Positions 53,646 to 63,100 of a stretch of 64,000 nucleotides of DNA are shown here, piece after piece. Positions within the stretch are counted from its first letter, which is position 1, and every line of letters starts with the position of its first letter. Under the pieces are notes generated by a model, which saw only the letters and a list, made by a program, of their open reading frames with translations, was not told the origin of the DNA and searched no databases. The position numbers and the translations under genes were made by a program. Source of the stretch: Cupriavidus pauculus (GTDB lineage: Bacteria; Pseudomonadota; Gammaproteobacteria; Burkholderiales; Burkholderiaceae); assembly GCF_008693385.1 (NCBI RefSeq), contig NZ_CP044067.1, forward strand, positions 2,709,501 through 2,773,500, written 5' to 3'.

Positions 53646-53864
53646 TCAGCAGTCGCGGCCGACGGCCTTCAGCATCGAGCGGCCGTGGTCGGTGATCTGG
53701 GGCAGCGATCGATCCTCCGAGGATTCGATGCTGACCAGTTGTCGCGCGATCAACGCGTCGAGATCGACCGGATCGATCTCGGGATGGTCCGGTGTCGTAT
53801 CGGTACGAGTATGCGGGCCACTGCCGATCAACATCAGCGTGGCAAGTTCATGTGGGCTCAGCAC
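53646..53864 (-). CDS. Small hypothetical protein, winged-helix-like
   Basis: A 72-residue protein read from GTG at 53864, which has AAGGAG six bases upstream. Sequence: helix SPHELATLMLIGSG, then DALIARQLVSIESS and a C-terminal ITDHGRSMLKAVG that resembles the wing and last helix of MarR-like regulators (the D/E-x-G-R-x-x-L pattern). It may be a truncated DNA-binding protein or a small Cupriavidus-type orphan. It leads the MFS gene in one transcript. Confidence 0.65.
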   Translation of the reverse strand: MLSPHELATLMLIGSGPHTRTDTTPDHPEIDPVDLDALIARQLVSIESSEDRSLPQITDHGRSMLKAVGRDC

Positions 53865-54082
53865 AGTGTTCTCCTTGGCGAGAGGGGAGCGGTTTGCTGG
53901 GGACGCGGCGACGCTTCCAGAATGAGAGCGTCTTTCGAGTGGCGGCATGCTGCGGCGCATGATGGCCGCATTCAGCAGTCATTGCTTTGACGAGGGCATC
54001 CCCCCGGGGTTCCGGAGAAGTACAAAACCGCTACAAAACGCAGGGCCTTTGCATAAAGATCTGCGAAAAGTTTCTGTGCCTC

Positions 54083-55681
54083 TCAGAGACCGATGGCCAG
54101 CCCATCGCTGCGCGGATCGTGCGCGCCGGCCAGCCGATAGTCATCGTGCGTGATCGCTATGACGCCAGGATGTCCGGCAAGCGGACTTTGCGCGGCAATC
54201 GGGCTGATTTCATGGCCCAGGCGCGTCAATGCCGTCATCACGCCGTCACCCGCGTCTGCCTCGAGCTTGAGCGTATCGCGCGTATCGGAGAACGTCCGCC
54301 CCAGCAGGAACCGTGGCTGCGAGAGCGCCTGCAGCGGATTCATGCCATGGTCGATCAGCCGCGTGAGCACCGTGGACAGCGTCTGCGGCTGTCCGTCCGC
54401 ACCTTGCGTGCCATAGAGCAGGCACGGCCGCCCCTGCTTGAGATACATCCCCGGATTGAGCGTGTGAAACGGCCGCTTGCCCGGCGCGAGCGCATTGTGA
54501 TGACCGGGCGCGAGACTGAAGGCCGCGCCCCGGTTGTGCCACAGGATACCGGTGTCGCCCGCCACGACACCGCTGCCCCAGTCGAAATACACGGTCTGCA
54601 ACACGCTCACGCAGCGTCCCTCGCTATCGGCCGCCGCCAGATAGACCGTATCGCCATGCTGATACACATGCGGCCACGGCAGCGCCCGCGCGCGGTCCAC
54701 GCGCGCGGCCAGCGTATCGAGCCGTTCGCGCGAGAGCATCGCCGCAACGGGAACGTCGGCGAACTCGGGGTCCGCGACATACCGGTTGCGTTCGATAAAT
54801 GCCTGTTTCACGGCCTCCACGAGCAGATGGTAGTAATCGGCGCTGCCCTCGGTCACGCTCGCGACATCGAACCGGTCGAGAATACCCATGATCTGCAGCG
54901 TGGTAATGCCCTGCGTGGGCGGCGCGAGGCTCAGCAGCTCGCCCCCGCGGTACGGTACGCGCAATGGCGCTTCTTCACGCGCGCGCGTCGCGGCAAGATC
55001 TGCCATCGTCAGCGGCGACCCCGCGGCCTGCAGCCCCGCGACGATGCGCTCGGCAAGCTGGCCTTCGTAGAACTCGCGCGCGCCATGCGTGGCAATGCGC
55101 GCGAGGCTGCGCGCAAGCGCCGGCTGCCGCAGCGTTTCGCCGACTTCGGGCATGCGTCCGTCCGGCATGAACGTTGCCGCGAAACCGGGCCATTGCTCCG
55201 GATGCGCGCGCAGCTCCCCGGCGCGGAAGTCCTGCCAGAAGCGTTGGGACGGCGTGACCGGAAATCCCGCATCCGCATGCGCGATCGCGGCCTCGAACAG
55301 CCGCGGCCACGCGAGCTTGCCGCCCCAGCGATCGCGGCTCAGCGCAAACGCGCGATCCCACGTATCGACGGTGGCTGCCGTGGTCAGCGCGGAGCCGGGC
55401 CCGCGCACGGGAATCGCGCCGTCATAGGCGGGGGGCGTCATCGCGGCCTGTCCGATACCGGAGAGCCCCTGCACATTGCCGTCACGATCGCTGACGATCC
55501 AGAACGCATCGCCGCCGAGTCCCGTGAAATGCGGATAGGTGACGGCCAGCGTCGCGCCCATCGCGATGGCCGCCTCGATGGCATTGCCACCGGCGCGCAG
55601 GATCGCCGCGCCGGCTTCGCTCGCCAGCGCGTGCGGGCTCGTGACCATGCCCCGGGTGGAGTGAGCGAGCGTGCCTGTCAT
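54083..55681 (-). CDS. Gamma-glutamyltransferase-family hydrolase
   Basis: A 532-residue Ntn-hydrolase of the gamma-glutamyltranspeptidase family. HSTRGMVTSPHALASEAGA starts the large subunit, and MGATLAVTYPHFTGLGGDAFW follows near 45. The autoprocessing point is likely at Thr in HGDTVYLAAAD near residue 345; processed GGTs have a catalytic Thr here. No signal peptide, so it is cytoplasmic. It overlaps the fused ABC gene by four bases, so its substrate is probably imported by that transporter, perhaps a gamma-glutamyl or acylated amino compound. Confidence 0.85.
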   Translation of the reverse strand: MTGTLAHSTRGMVTSPHALASEAGAAILRAGGNAIEAAIAMGATLAVTYPHFTGLGGDAFWIVSDRDGNVQGLSGIGQAAMTPPAYDGAIPVRGPGSALTTAATVDTWDRAFALSRDRWGGKLAWPRLFEAAIAHADAGFPVTPSQRFWQDFRAGELRAHPEQWPGFAATFMPDGRMPEVGETLRQPALARSLARIATHGAREFYEGQLAERIVAGLQAAGSPLTMADLAATRAREEAPLRVPYRGGELLSLAPPTQGITTLQIMGILDRFDVASVTEGSADYYHLLVEAVKQAFIERNRYVADPEFADVPVAAMLSRERLDTLAARVDRARALPWPHVYQHGDTVYLAAADSEGRCVSVLQTVYFDWGSGVVAGDTGILWHNRGAAFSLAPGHHNALAPGKRPFHTLNPGMYLKQGRPCLLYGTQGADGQPQTLSTVLTRLIDHGMNPLQALSQPRFLLGRTFSDTRDTLKLEADAGDGVMTALTRLGHEISPIAAQSPLAGHPGVIAITHDDYRLAGAHDPRSDGLAIGL

Positions 55682-58305
55682 GCGTCGTGGCCTCCGAGAT
55701 AAGCCTGTACGAGCGCCGGATCTTTCGCCAGCGCCTCGGCGGGACCGCTCGCAACCACGCGGCCTTCTTCCAGTACGTAGGCGCGATCGGCCAGCGACAG
55801 CGCGAGCGCCGCCATCTGGTCGACGAGCAGGATCGTCATCGACGACTCGCGCAGCGTGTCCAGCGACGCGAACAGTTCGTCGATGACCTTCGGCGCGAGG
55901 CCCAGCGAGGGCTCGTCGAGCAGCATCACCGTGGGGCGCGACATCAGTCCGCGCGCCACGGCCAGCATCTGCTGCTCGCCGCCGGACAGCAGGCCTGCAC
56001 GCTGGTGCTGGCGCTCGCGCAGGCGCGGCCACCGCGCGAACATCGACTCCACGCGCTGCATCATCTCGGCGCGCGAGATGCGGCCCGACGGAAATGCGCC
56101 GAGGCGCAGGTTGTCGAGCACCGAGAGTTCGGGGAAGACCTGGCGGCCTTCGGGCACGAGCACCACGCCCATTTCCGCGATGCGCGCGGCATCGAGACGC
56201 GAGAGATCGGTGCCGTCGAACGTGATGCCCCCGCTCACGGGCCGATGCAGGCCCGCGAGCGCGCGCATCAGCGTGGACTTGCCCGCGCCATTGGCGCCGA
56301 GCAGCGCGACCATCTCGCCCTCGCGCACCTGCAGATCGACGTCGTGCAGCACGGGCGCCGCTCCGTAGCCCGCGCGCAGCGCGCTCACGCCGAGCACCTC
56401 GGGTGGAAGCTGGTCCGCGGCGGCGCTACGGGAGCGCGAGCGCACGGGCGTCGCGGACGCTTCGCCCAGATACGCGCGCCGCACGGACGGATCGTTGCGA
56501 ATCTCGACCGGCGTGCCCATCGCGAGCCGCTGGCCCGCATCGATCACGACGATGCCGTCGGAGACATCCATCACGAGCGACATATCGTGTTCGACGAGGC
56601 CCACCGCCACACCGCTGTCCGCGATGCGGCGCAGCAGCGCGCCGAGCGTGGCCTTGTCCTCGCGCGAGAGACCGGCCGCGGGTTCGTCGAGCAGCAGCAC
56701 CGACGGCTGCGTGGCCAGCGCGCGGGCAATCTCCACGAGGCGGCGATCGACGTGCGCGAGATCGGCCGCGCTCGTGTCGGGGTCGCCCGCATAACCGCAC
56801 GCCCGCAACAGCGCGCGCGCCTGCTCGCGCACGGCCGGCGCGGTAAAGCGCGCGATGCCGAACAGCGTGCCCAGGCGGCCGCCCGCGAGCGCGATGGCAA
56901 CGTTGTCGAGCGCGCTCATGCCCGCGAACAGCTGCGTGGTCTGGTAGGTGCGCGCGATACCCTGGCGCGCGCTATGGCACGCGCCGCGCGAGGCGAGCGG
57001 CGCCGCGCCGAGGCGGCGGCCGCCTTCGCGCGGACGGTAGTAGCCCGACAGCATGTTGAGCACCGTCGATTTGCCGGCGCCGTTCGGGCCGATCAGGCTC
57101 GTGACGCTGGCGGCCGGCAGCTCGAACGAGAGGCTGTCCACCGCGCGCACGCCGCCGAACACCATCGACAGGCCCAGCGCCGACAGGCCGCGGCGCGACT
57201 CGGGCGCGCGCGCGGGCAGCGAGACGGTATCGCCCGCATGGCGGCCCTCCGCATGTGGGCCCGCCTGCGCGCCCGGCGCACGGAAGCGGCGGAAGATATC
57301 GACCACCACGCCCACGATGCCGCTCGGCGCCACCCACAGCACCACGAGCAGCAGCAGGCCGAAACACAGCAGCCGCAGATTCTCGAGGCTCGACAGCATC
57401 TCGGGCAGCAGGCCGACGACCACGGCACCCACGAGCGGCCCGGCCACCGTGCCCGCGCCGCCGATCATCACGACCAGCACGAACAGGATCGATTGCAGGA
57501 ACGAGAACATGCCCGGCGTGATCATCCCCTGCAGCGGCGCGAACAGGCCGCCGGCAAGGCCCGCCAGCGCGGCCGAGCACGCAAAGCCGACGGTCTTGAC
57601 CACGAGCGGGTCGATGCCGATGGACGCGGCGGCGGTTTCGCTGTCGCGCACCGCGCGCATCGCCGCGCCCCAGCTGCCGCGCGAGATGCGCGCATAGCCG
57701 GCGACGGCGATGCCGAGCGCGACGATGGCGATGAGGGCGATCGCACGTTCGCCGCCCTCGACGCCGGGCAGCATCGGCTGCGCAATGCCCATCAGGCCGT
57801 TCTGGCCGCCGGTAATGGCGCGCCATTCGACCGCGCCGTGCTCGACGATAAAGCCGAACGCGATGGTGACCATGGCGAGGCCCGGTCCCTTCACGCGCAG
57901 CGCGGGCAGCGCGAGCAGGGCGCCCAGCACGGCGGCGAGCAGCGTGGCCACGGGCCACGCGGCCCAGAACGACCAGCCGAACTGCCCCGTGAGAATCGCG
58001 ACCGTATAGGCGCCGATCGCATAGAACCCGACGTGGCCGAACGACACCTGCCCGGTCAGGCCCAGCAGCAGGTTCAGGCCCACGCCGCACAGCGCGAGCA
58101 TGGCCACGCCGGCAATGACGAAGACGAAGTACCCGTTGAGCGTGAGGGCGAGCGCCGCCGCGGCCAGCAGCGACGCGCACACGGCGCCGATCTGCCATGC
58201 CGAGCCGAGGCCGAGCAGCGGCGCCCTGAGCGGCGCGGAAACGATGGACTGGGAGCCAGTCACAGCGGAAGAAGACGTCATCGATTGGGAAGCGGGCGAG
58301 TTCAT
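55678..58305 (-). CDS. Fused LivM-LivG-LivF: branched-chain-type ABC permease with two ATPases in one chain
   Basis: An 875-residue protein in a single open frame. Residues about 25-340 are a LivM-type permease (LNLLLGLTGQVSFGHVGFYA, AVRDSETAAASIGID). Residues about 375-620 are a LivG-type ATPase with Walker A GPNGAGKST near 405 and Walker B LLLDEPAAGLS. Residues about 640-875 are a LivF-type ATPase with Walker A GANGAGKST near 669, LSGGEQQMLAVARGLM and MLLDEPSLGLAPK. Permease-LivG fusions are known; adding LivF gives three functions in one chain. Start and stop overlap livH and the GGT-like gene (ATGA). Confidence 0.92.
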   Translation of the reverse strand: MNSPASQSMTSSSAVTGSQSIVSAPLRAPLLGLGSAWQIGAVCASLLAAAALALTLNGYFVFVIAGVAMLALCGVGLNLLLGLTGQVSFGHVGFYAIGAYTVAILTGQFGWSFWAAWPVATLLAAVLGALLALPALRVKGPGLAMVTIAFGFIVEHGAVEWRAITGGQNGLMGIAQPMLPGVEGGERAIALIAIVALGIAVAGYARISRGSWGAAMRAVRDSETAAASIGIDPLVVKTVGFACSAALAGLAGGLFAPLQGMITPGMFSFLQSILFVLVVMIGGAGTVAGPLVGAVVVGLLPEMLSSLENLRLLCFGLLLLVVLWVAPSGIVGVVVDIFRRFRAPGAQAGPHAEGRHAGDTVSLPARAPESRRGLSALGLSMVFGGVRAVDSLSFELPAASVTSLIGPNGAGKSTVLNMLSGYYRPREGGRRLGAAPLASRGACHSARQGIARTYQTTQLFAGMSALDNVAIALAGGRLGTLFGIARFTAPAVREQARALLRACGYAGDPDTSAADLAHVDRRLVEIARALATQPSVLLLDEPAAGLSREDKATLGALLRRIADSGVAVGLVEHDMSLVMDVSDGIVVIDAGQRLAMGTPVEIRNDPSVRRAYLGEASATPVRSRSRSAAADQLPPEVLGVSALRAGYGAAPVLHDVDLQVREGEMVALLGANGAGKSTLMRALAGLHRPVSGGITFDGTDLSRLDAARIAEMGVVLVPEGRQVFPELSVLDNLRLGAFPSGRISRAEMMQRVESMFARWPRLRERQHQRAGLLSGGEQQMLAVARGLMSRPTVMLLDEPSLGLAPKVIDELFASLDTLRESSMTILLVDQMAALALSLADRAYVLEEGRVVASGPAEALAKDPALVQAYLGGHDA

Positions 58306-59180
58306 ACCTTGCGAACCTCCGCGCGGCCGAACAGGCCATCGGGGCGCAGGGCGAGCAGCGCGATCACCAGCGCGAACGTGATGATCTGCGTGTAGCTGGA
58401 GCCGAGGGAGGCGGTGACGAGCGCTTCCGCGACGCCGAAGATCAGGCCCGCGATCATCACGCCCCAGGCGCTCGACAGACCGCCGAGAATCGCCACGGCA
58501 AATGCCTTGAGACCGAACACGGTGCCCATGTCGGCCTGCACGTTGAACAGCGGCGCGATGAGCACGCCGGCCACGCCGGCCAGCAGCGTCGACAGCGCGA
58601 AGGCCACGGCGATGGTGCGGCGAATGGGAATGCCCATCAGGCGCGCGGCGTCGCGGTTCTGCACCACGGCCAGCATTGCCACGCCCCAGCGCGAGCGGCG
58701 CAGCACGTAGTGCAGCACGGCCGCGAGCGCGAGGCCCACGACGGGAATCACGAGCTGCAGCGGATAGACGCCGACGCCCGTGTCGCCGAGCTGCAGCGAC
58801 GACATCGCCAGCGGCGACGGCAGGCTGCGCGGCTCGGTGCCGAACCAGAGCATCACCACGTTGTCGAGCACGATGCCGAGCGCGACCGTGGCCATCAGCC
58901 ATGCATTGGATCCGCGGCTCGCGAACGGCCGCACCGCGAGGAACTCGACGGCGAGGCCATAGAGCGCGCACAGTGCCAGTGCGAGCACGATCGCGAGCGG
59001 CATCGGCCAGCCCAGCGTCTGCGCGAAAGTGTAGGTCAGCACCGCGCCGAGCATCATCGAGCTGCCCTGCGCGAAGTTGACCGTCGCGGAGACCGCGTAG
59101 GTAATGTGGAAGCCGAGTGCCATGAGCCCGTACATGCTGCCCAGGCCCAGCCCGCTGATCAGCGCGGAAATCCAAAGCAT
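58302..59180 (-). CDS. livH: Branched-chain-type ABC permease (LivH)
   Basis: A 292-residue integral membrane protein with eight segments. SALISGLGLGSMYGLMALGF is the LivH N-terminus, and AVSATVNFAQGSSMMLGA and AILGGLSSAWGVMIAG are family motifs. It forms the translocation channel with the LivM part of the fused protein. The following gene overlaps by four bases. Confidence 0.92.
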   Translation of the reverse strand: MLWISALISGLGLGSMYGLMALGFHITYAVSATVNFAQGSSMMLGAVLTYTFAQTLGWPMPLAIVLALALCALYGLAVEFLAVRPFASRGSNAWLMATVALGIVLDNVVMLWFGTEPRSLPSPLAMSSLQLGDTGVGVYPLQLVIPVVGLALAAVLHYVLRRSRWGVAMLAVVQNRDAARLMGIPIRRTIAVAFALSTLLAGVAGVLIAPLFNVQADMGTVFGLKAFAVAILGGLSSAWGVMIAGLIFGVAEALVTASLGSSYTQIITFALVIALLALRPDGLFGRAEVRKV

Positions 59181-59211
59181 GGTGAATCCTTGATAACTTC
59201 GGTGATGCCGA

Positions 59212-60402
59212 TTACTTCGTGCTGCCGACCGGAACGATGCGGTTGTCGATGAACTGCGCCCACACGTAGTCGTTCTCGCTCAGCGCGTCATGCGTCTGCG
59301 CGTTGAACGGCTTGACGTAGGTCTTGATCAGGCCTTCGTAACGGTCGATCTTGTAGAAGCCCTCGCGAATCGCATCGCCCTTGGTGCTGCCGGCCTGCGC
59401 GATGGCGAGCCCGGCCAGCTGCATGGCGTCGTAGGCGTTGGCCACACCGACGGCCGGCGTGATGTCGTCCGGACCCTTGACGTCGCTGTACTTGGCCTTG
59501 AGCGCGTTGACCACCCGCGTGCTGACCGGCGTCTGCTGGCCGAAGAAGCTGTATGTCTGCACGAAGTGGACATTCTTCGCGTTGGGACCCGCGAGTTCGG
59601 TGAAGCGGCCGCCGGCCGGACCCCAGTGCGATACCACCGGCACCTTCCAGCCCATGCGGTCGAGCGACTTGACCACCTGCGCGGACGGGCCCACGTTGCC
59701 GACCATCAGCAGCACATCGGCACCCGCGGCCTTCAGGCGGCCCAGCTGCGGCACCACGTCCACGTCGTTCGCCTCGAACTTCTCGATGCCGGCCGGCTTC
59801 ATGCCCTTGGCCGTCAGCGCGGCGACGATGCCTTTCTCGTTCGACTCGCCCCACGGGTTGTTCACAAGGATCAGGCCCACCTTGCTGGCGCCGAACGCCT
59901 TCTGCGCGTACTGGAGCATGGCCTTGTCCACGACTTCATCCACGGCCGACACGCGGAACACGTAGTTCGGATTCGCGCCGTTGTGCGTGATCGGCGTGCC
60001 CGCGGCCCACGGGCCCACGAACGGCACCTTCTCCTGGTTCGCGATGGGCACGATGGCCATCGAGACCGGCGTATCGAGGCCGCCGAACAGCACCGCCACC
60101 TTCTCCTTGTAGATCAGCTCGCGCGCGGCCAGCACGCCCTTGGCGGGGTTGCCTTCGTCGTCGCGGCGCACGAGTTCGAGCTTGCGGCCGCCGAGCAGGC
60201 CGCCCTTGGCGTTGATCTCGTCGATGGCGATCGTCATGCCACGGGTCAGCGCTTCGCCGGCGCGGGCGGACTGGCCCGAGAGCGCGGTGATCAGGCCGAT
60301 CTTGATCGTGTCGGCGGCGTGGGCGGGCAGGGCGCAGAGCACGCAGGCGGCTGCGGCGACCGTGAGCATGGCGCGGCGGGCCGGGCGTTGAAGTTGGGAC
60401 AT
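59212..60402 (-). CDS. Branched-chain-type ABC substrate-binding protein
   Basis: A 396-residue periplasmic binding protein of the LivJ/LivK type-I fold. Signal peptide MLTVAAAACVLCALPAHAAD follows the start MSQLQRPARRA; GGAG precedes ATG 60402. Mature N-terminus TIKIGLITALSGQSARAGEA and VRRDDEGNPAKGVLAARELI are typical. Family members bind leucine, amides, urea or aromatic acids; here the GGT-like enzyme in the operon argues for a gamma-glutamyl or amide compound. It is the first gene of the operon. Confidence 0.92.
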   Translation of the reverse strand: MSQLQRPARRAMLTVAAAACVLCALPAHAADTIKIGLITALSGQSARAGEALTRGMTIAIDEINAKGGLLGGRKLELVRRDDEGNPAKGVLAARELIYKEKVAVLFGGLDTPVSMAIVPIANQEKVPFVGPWAAGTPITHNGANPNYVFRVSAVDEVVDKAMLQYAQKAFGASKVGLILVNNPWGESNEKGIVAALTAKGMKPAGIEKFEANDVDVVPQLGRLKAAGADVLLMVGNVGPSAQVVKSLDRMGWKVPVVSHWGPAGGRFTELAGPNAKNVHFVQTYSFFGQQTPVSTRVVNALKAKYSDVKGPDDITPAVGVANAYDAMQLAGLAIAQAGSTKGDAIREGFYKIDRYEGLIKTYVKPFNAQTHDALSENDYVWAQFIDNRIVPVGSTK

Positions 60403-60679
60403 GGTGATCTCCGGGGGACGATGGATGGGCAATCGGTTAGCGAGCCCTCCGATTGCAAGAGCCATGCCACACACGTCTGCAAAACCGTGCATAAGCCGCA
60501 AACACCAACAGCATCAACGTGTAGACGATCTGGCTTGGTTTTTGCGAACGATCCGTACGATCTGTTGCATACGAAGATTTGCCCCGATTGCGCGCACGTT
60601 GCTGGTGCGCGATGAGCCAGAACGGGGCGGCCCATGCCTCCGAATGCGACATTCCCCAGATAAACAAGGCAATCCGTCC
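60403..60679. promoter_or_regulatory. Divergent promoter region, ABC operon / deacetylase operon
   Basis: A 277-bp gap with no gene. ACGATC occurs three times around 60525-60560, once as GATC-CGTAC-GATC, which could be an operator for the GntR regulator encoded just downstream. No clear -35/-10 pair stands out. Confidence 0.35.
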
Positions 60680-61648
60680 ATGACGCATCCCTCCAGTCCG
60701 ACTTTCGGCCCCTCGTTTGGCCCGCTCCGCACGCACGGCCGTTTTCCGTACCGGCCCATCACCGACGTGGACCGCTTTCGCTGGCCCAACGGCGCGAACC
60801 TCGCCGTGTACCTCGGCTTCAACATCGAGCACTTCGCGTTCGGCGAGGGCCTCGGCGCCAATCTCGGGCCCGTCTCGCCGCAGCCGGACGTGCTCAACTA
60901 CAGCTGGCGCGAATACGGCAACCGCGTCGGGGTATGGCGGTGCCTGGAGTTGTTCGACCAGCTGGAGATGCCCGCCGGCGTGCTGCTCAACACCGCGCTC
61001 TACGACCATTGCCCCGAGGTCATCGATGCCTGCGTCGCGCGCGGGGACGAGCTGATCGGCCATGGCCACACGAACGCGCACCGCCAGAGCGAGTTCGACG
61101 AGGCGGGCGAGCGCGCGCTGCTCGAGCATTGCCGCGCGCGCATCCGCGCGCAGGCGGGCGTGGCGCCGGCGGGCTGGCTGTCGCCGTGGATCTCGGAGAC
61201 GCTGCAGACGCCCGACCTGCTCGCCGAGACCGGCTATCGCTATACGCTGAACTGGGCCCACGACGACCGGCCCATCCGGATGGAGACGCGTGGCGGCCCG
61301 CTGTGGTCGATTCCGTATCCGCAGGAGCTCAACGACATTCCGATGATCATCGCGCGGCAAATGGACGCGGCCGCGTTCGCCGACATGATCATCGACCAGT
61401 TCGACGAGATGCTGATGCAGGCGAATCATCCGCAGCATCCGCAGCCGCTCGTGATGGGCATCGCGCTGCATCCCTATCTGGTGGGGCAGCCCTATCGGCT
61501 GCGGCACCTGCGCCGCGCGCTCGCGCATATCGCCGCCCGCCGCGCGCAGGGGGAGGTGTGGTTCACCACGCCGGGCGCGATCTGCGACGTCATGGACCAG
61601 CAGTATCCGCTGGCCCGCGCGCAGACTGCGCTCGCGGCTTCACGCTAA
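60680..61648 (+). CDS. Polysaccharide deacetylase-family hydrolase (PuuE-like)
   Basis: A 322-residue NodB-fold hydrolase. RFPYRPITDVDRFRWPNGANLAVYL resembles the N-terminus of PuuE-type allantoinases and related amide hydrolases rather than chitin deacetylases. HGHTNAHRQ near residue 138 (His ligands), GWLSPWISETLQTPDLLAE near 175 and ALHPYLVGQPYR near 270 are the conserved metal and catalytic parts. It has no signal peptide. It probably hydrolyses a small cyclic amide in the cytoplasm; the ligand may be that imported by the divergent ABC system. Confidence 0.8.
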   Translation: MTHPSSPTFGPSFGPLRTHGRFPYRPITDVDRFRWPNGANLAVYLGFNIEHFAFGEGLGANLGPVSPQPDVLNYSWREYGNRVGVWRCLELFDQLEMPAGVLLNTALYDHCPEVIDACVARGDELIGHGHTNAHRQSEFDEAGERALLEHCRARIRAQAGVAPAGWLSPWISETLQTPDLLAETGYRYTLNWAHDDRPIRMETRGGPLWSIPYPQELNDIPMIIARQMDAAAFADMIIDQFDEMLMQANHPQHPQPLVMGIALHPYLVGQPYRLRHLRRALAHIAARRAQGEVWFTTPGAICDVMDQQYPLARAQTALAASR

Positions 61649-61652
61649 TATC

Positions 61653-62459
61653 ATGGCGAATATTTTCCCGATGCCTTCCATGCCTGCCAAAGCCTCGCTG
61701 GGTCCCGCCGTCAAGCCTGCCAACAAGTCCGCCAGCAAGCCGGACCCGTCCGATGAGGACGTGGGCGATGGCGGCGAGAGCAACGACGAGGGCAGCGTCG
61801 ACGCCCGCATCTATCGCGCCGTGTTCGACGGCGTGCTCAACCATCGCCTGACGCCGGGCACCAAGCTGCCCGAACCCGAACTGTGCCAGCTGTTCGGCGT
61901 GGGCCGCGCGGTGGTGCGGCGCGTGCTGGAGAAGCTTGCGCACGACGGCATCGTCGCGTTGCGTCCGAACCGCGGCGCGGTCATCGCCGAGCCGACGCCC
62001 GAGGAAACGAGCCAGATCTTCGAGGCGCGCCGCGCGCTGGAGCGCGTGCTCGTGGAACTGGCGGTCCAGCGCGTGACGGCCGCCGACCTGCGCGACCTGC
62101 GCCGGCAGCTGGACGAGGAACACGATGCGATGCATCGCTTCGACCAGCCGTCGTGGGCGCGGCTGGCCAGCGGTTTTCATCTGCGCATTGCCGCGCTCGC
62201 GCGCAATCCCGTGTTGCAGCGCTACCTGACCGAACTGGTCTCGCGCTGCTCGCTCATCGTGGGCCTGTACGAGCCGCCGGGACACGCGCCGTGCGAGCAT
62301 GACGAGCATGCGGCGATCGTGGCATGCATCGAGGCGCGCGACGCGGCCGGCGCGGTGGCGCTCATGGAGGCGCACCTGAACGACCTCGAGCAGCGCATCG
62401 AGACGTCGCGCATGCAGGGCGAGAAATCGCTCGCGCAGATGCTCGGACTCGGAGGCTGA
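61653..62459 (+). CDS. GntR-family regulator, FCD type
   Basis: A 268-residue regulator. A roughly 45-residue low-complexity N-terminus rich in Asp/Glu/Ser precedes the GntR winged helix (about 50-115: YRAVFDGVLNHRLTPGTKL and ELCQLFGVGRAVVRRVLEKL). The FCD ligand domain (about 125-250) shows RRALERVLVELAVQRVT and EHDEHAAIVACIEARDAAGA with metal-ligand His residues. It starts 5 bp after the deacetylase stop and probably controls this locus and the divergent ABC operon. Confidence 0.9.
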   Translation: MANIFPMPSMPAKASLGPAVKPANKSASKPDPSDEDVGDGGESNDEGSVDARIYRAVFDGVLNHRLTPGTKLPEPELCQLFGVGRAVVRRVLEKLAHDGIVALRPNRGAVIAEPTPEETSQIFEARRALERVLVELAVQRVTAADLRDLRRQLDEEHDAMHRFDQPSWARLASGFHLRIAALARNPVLQRYLTELVSRCSLIVGLYEPPGHAPCEHDEHAAIVACIEARDAAGAVALMEAHLNDLEQRIETSRMQGEKSLAQMLGLGG

Positions 62460-62460
62460 T

Positions 62461-63096
62461 ATGGAAGTCGATTTCGAAGCCATTACCGAATACCAGCGCT
62501 ACAAGCTCATGGCGAGCCTGATCGTGCCGCGGCCGATCGCGCTCGTGACGACGCTCGGCCCCGACGGCACCGCCAACGCGGCGCCGTTCTCGATGTTCAA
62601 CATGCTGGGCGAGGAACCGCCGATCGTGATGATCAGCGTCAACCGGCTCGGCGATGGCGCGCAGAAGGATACGGCCGCCAATATCGAGCGCACGGGCGAG
62701 TTCGTCGTGCACCTGAGCGACGAGCCGATGGCGGAAAAGATGCATCGCTGCGGCGAACGCCTGCCCCCGCACGTGAGCGAGCTGGCGCACGTGGGCCTGA
62801 CGGCCGCGCCGAGCACGGCGGTGGCGCCCCCGCGTATCGCCGAGGCACCGGTGGCATTCGAATGCCGGCTATGGGAAACGCTGGCGACCGAAAGCCGCCA
62901 GATCTTCATCGGCCGCGTGCTGCGGCTGCATGCGCGCGAAGGGCTGATCGATACCGAGACGTGGCGCGTGCGGCTGCAGGACTATTTCCCGGTCGGACGG
63001 TTCGGCGCGAGCTTCTACGTGACGACGCGCGACCGGTTCTCGCTCGAGCAGAGCGCGGGCAAGCCGGCCGTATCCACGGCCATCGACGAAATGTAG
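62461..63096 (+). CDS. Flavin reductase-like (DIM6/NTAB) FMN-binding protein
   Basis: A 211-residue flavin-binding split-barrel protein. YKLMASLIVPRPIALVTTLG, NAAPFSMFNMLGEEPPIVMI and KDTAANIERTGEFVVHL are the conserved FMN-binding parts of this family. Members act as flavin reductases or as oxidases of unknown substrates. It starts one base after the GntR stop, so it belongs to the same operon. Its specific reaction is unknown. Confidence 0.88.
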   Translation: MEVDFEAITEYQRYKLMASLIVPRPIALVTTLGPDGTANAAPFSMFNMLGEEPPIVMISVNRLGDGAQKDTAANIERTGEFVVHLSDEPMAEKMHRCGERLPPHVSELAHVGLTAAPSTAVAPPRIAEAPVAFECRLWETLATESRQIFIGRVLRLHAREGLIDTETWRVRLQDYFPVGRFGASFYVTTRDRFSLEQSAGKPAVSTAIDEM

Positions 63097-63100
63097 CGAC

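Noticed and set aside
55678..59175. 1165-residue reading of the fused ABC protein extending over livH
   Set aside because: The extra N-terminal part is a shadow of livH in another frame; the ATG at 58305 overlapping the livH stop is the real start.
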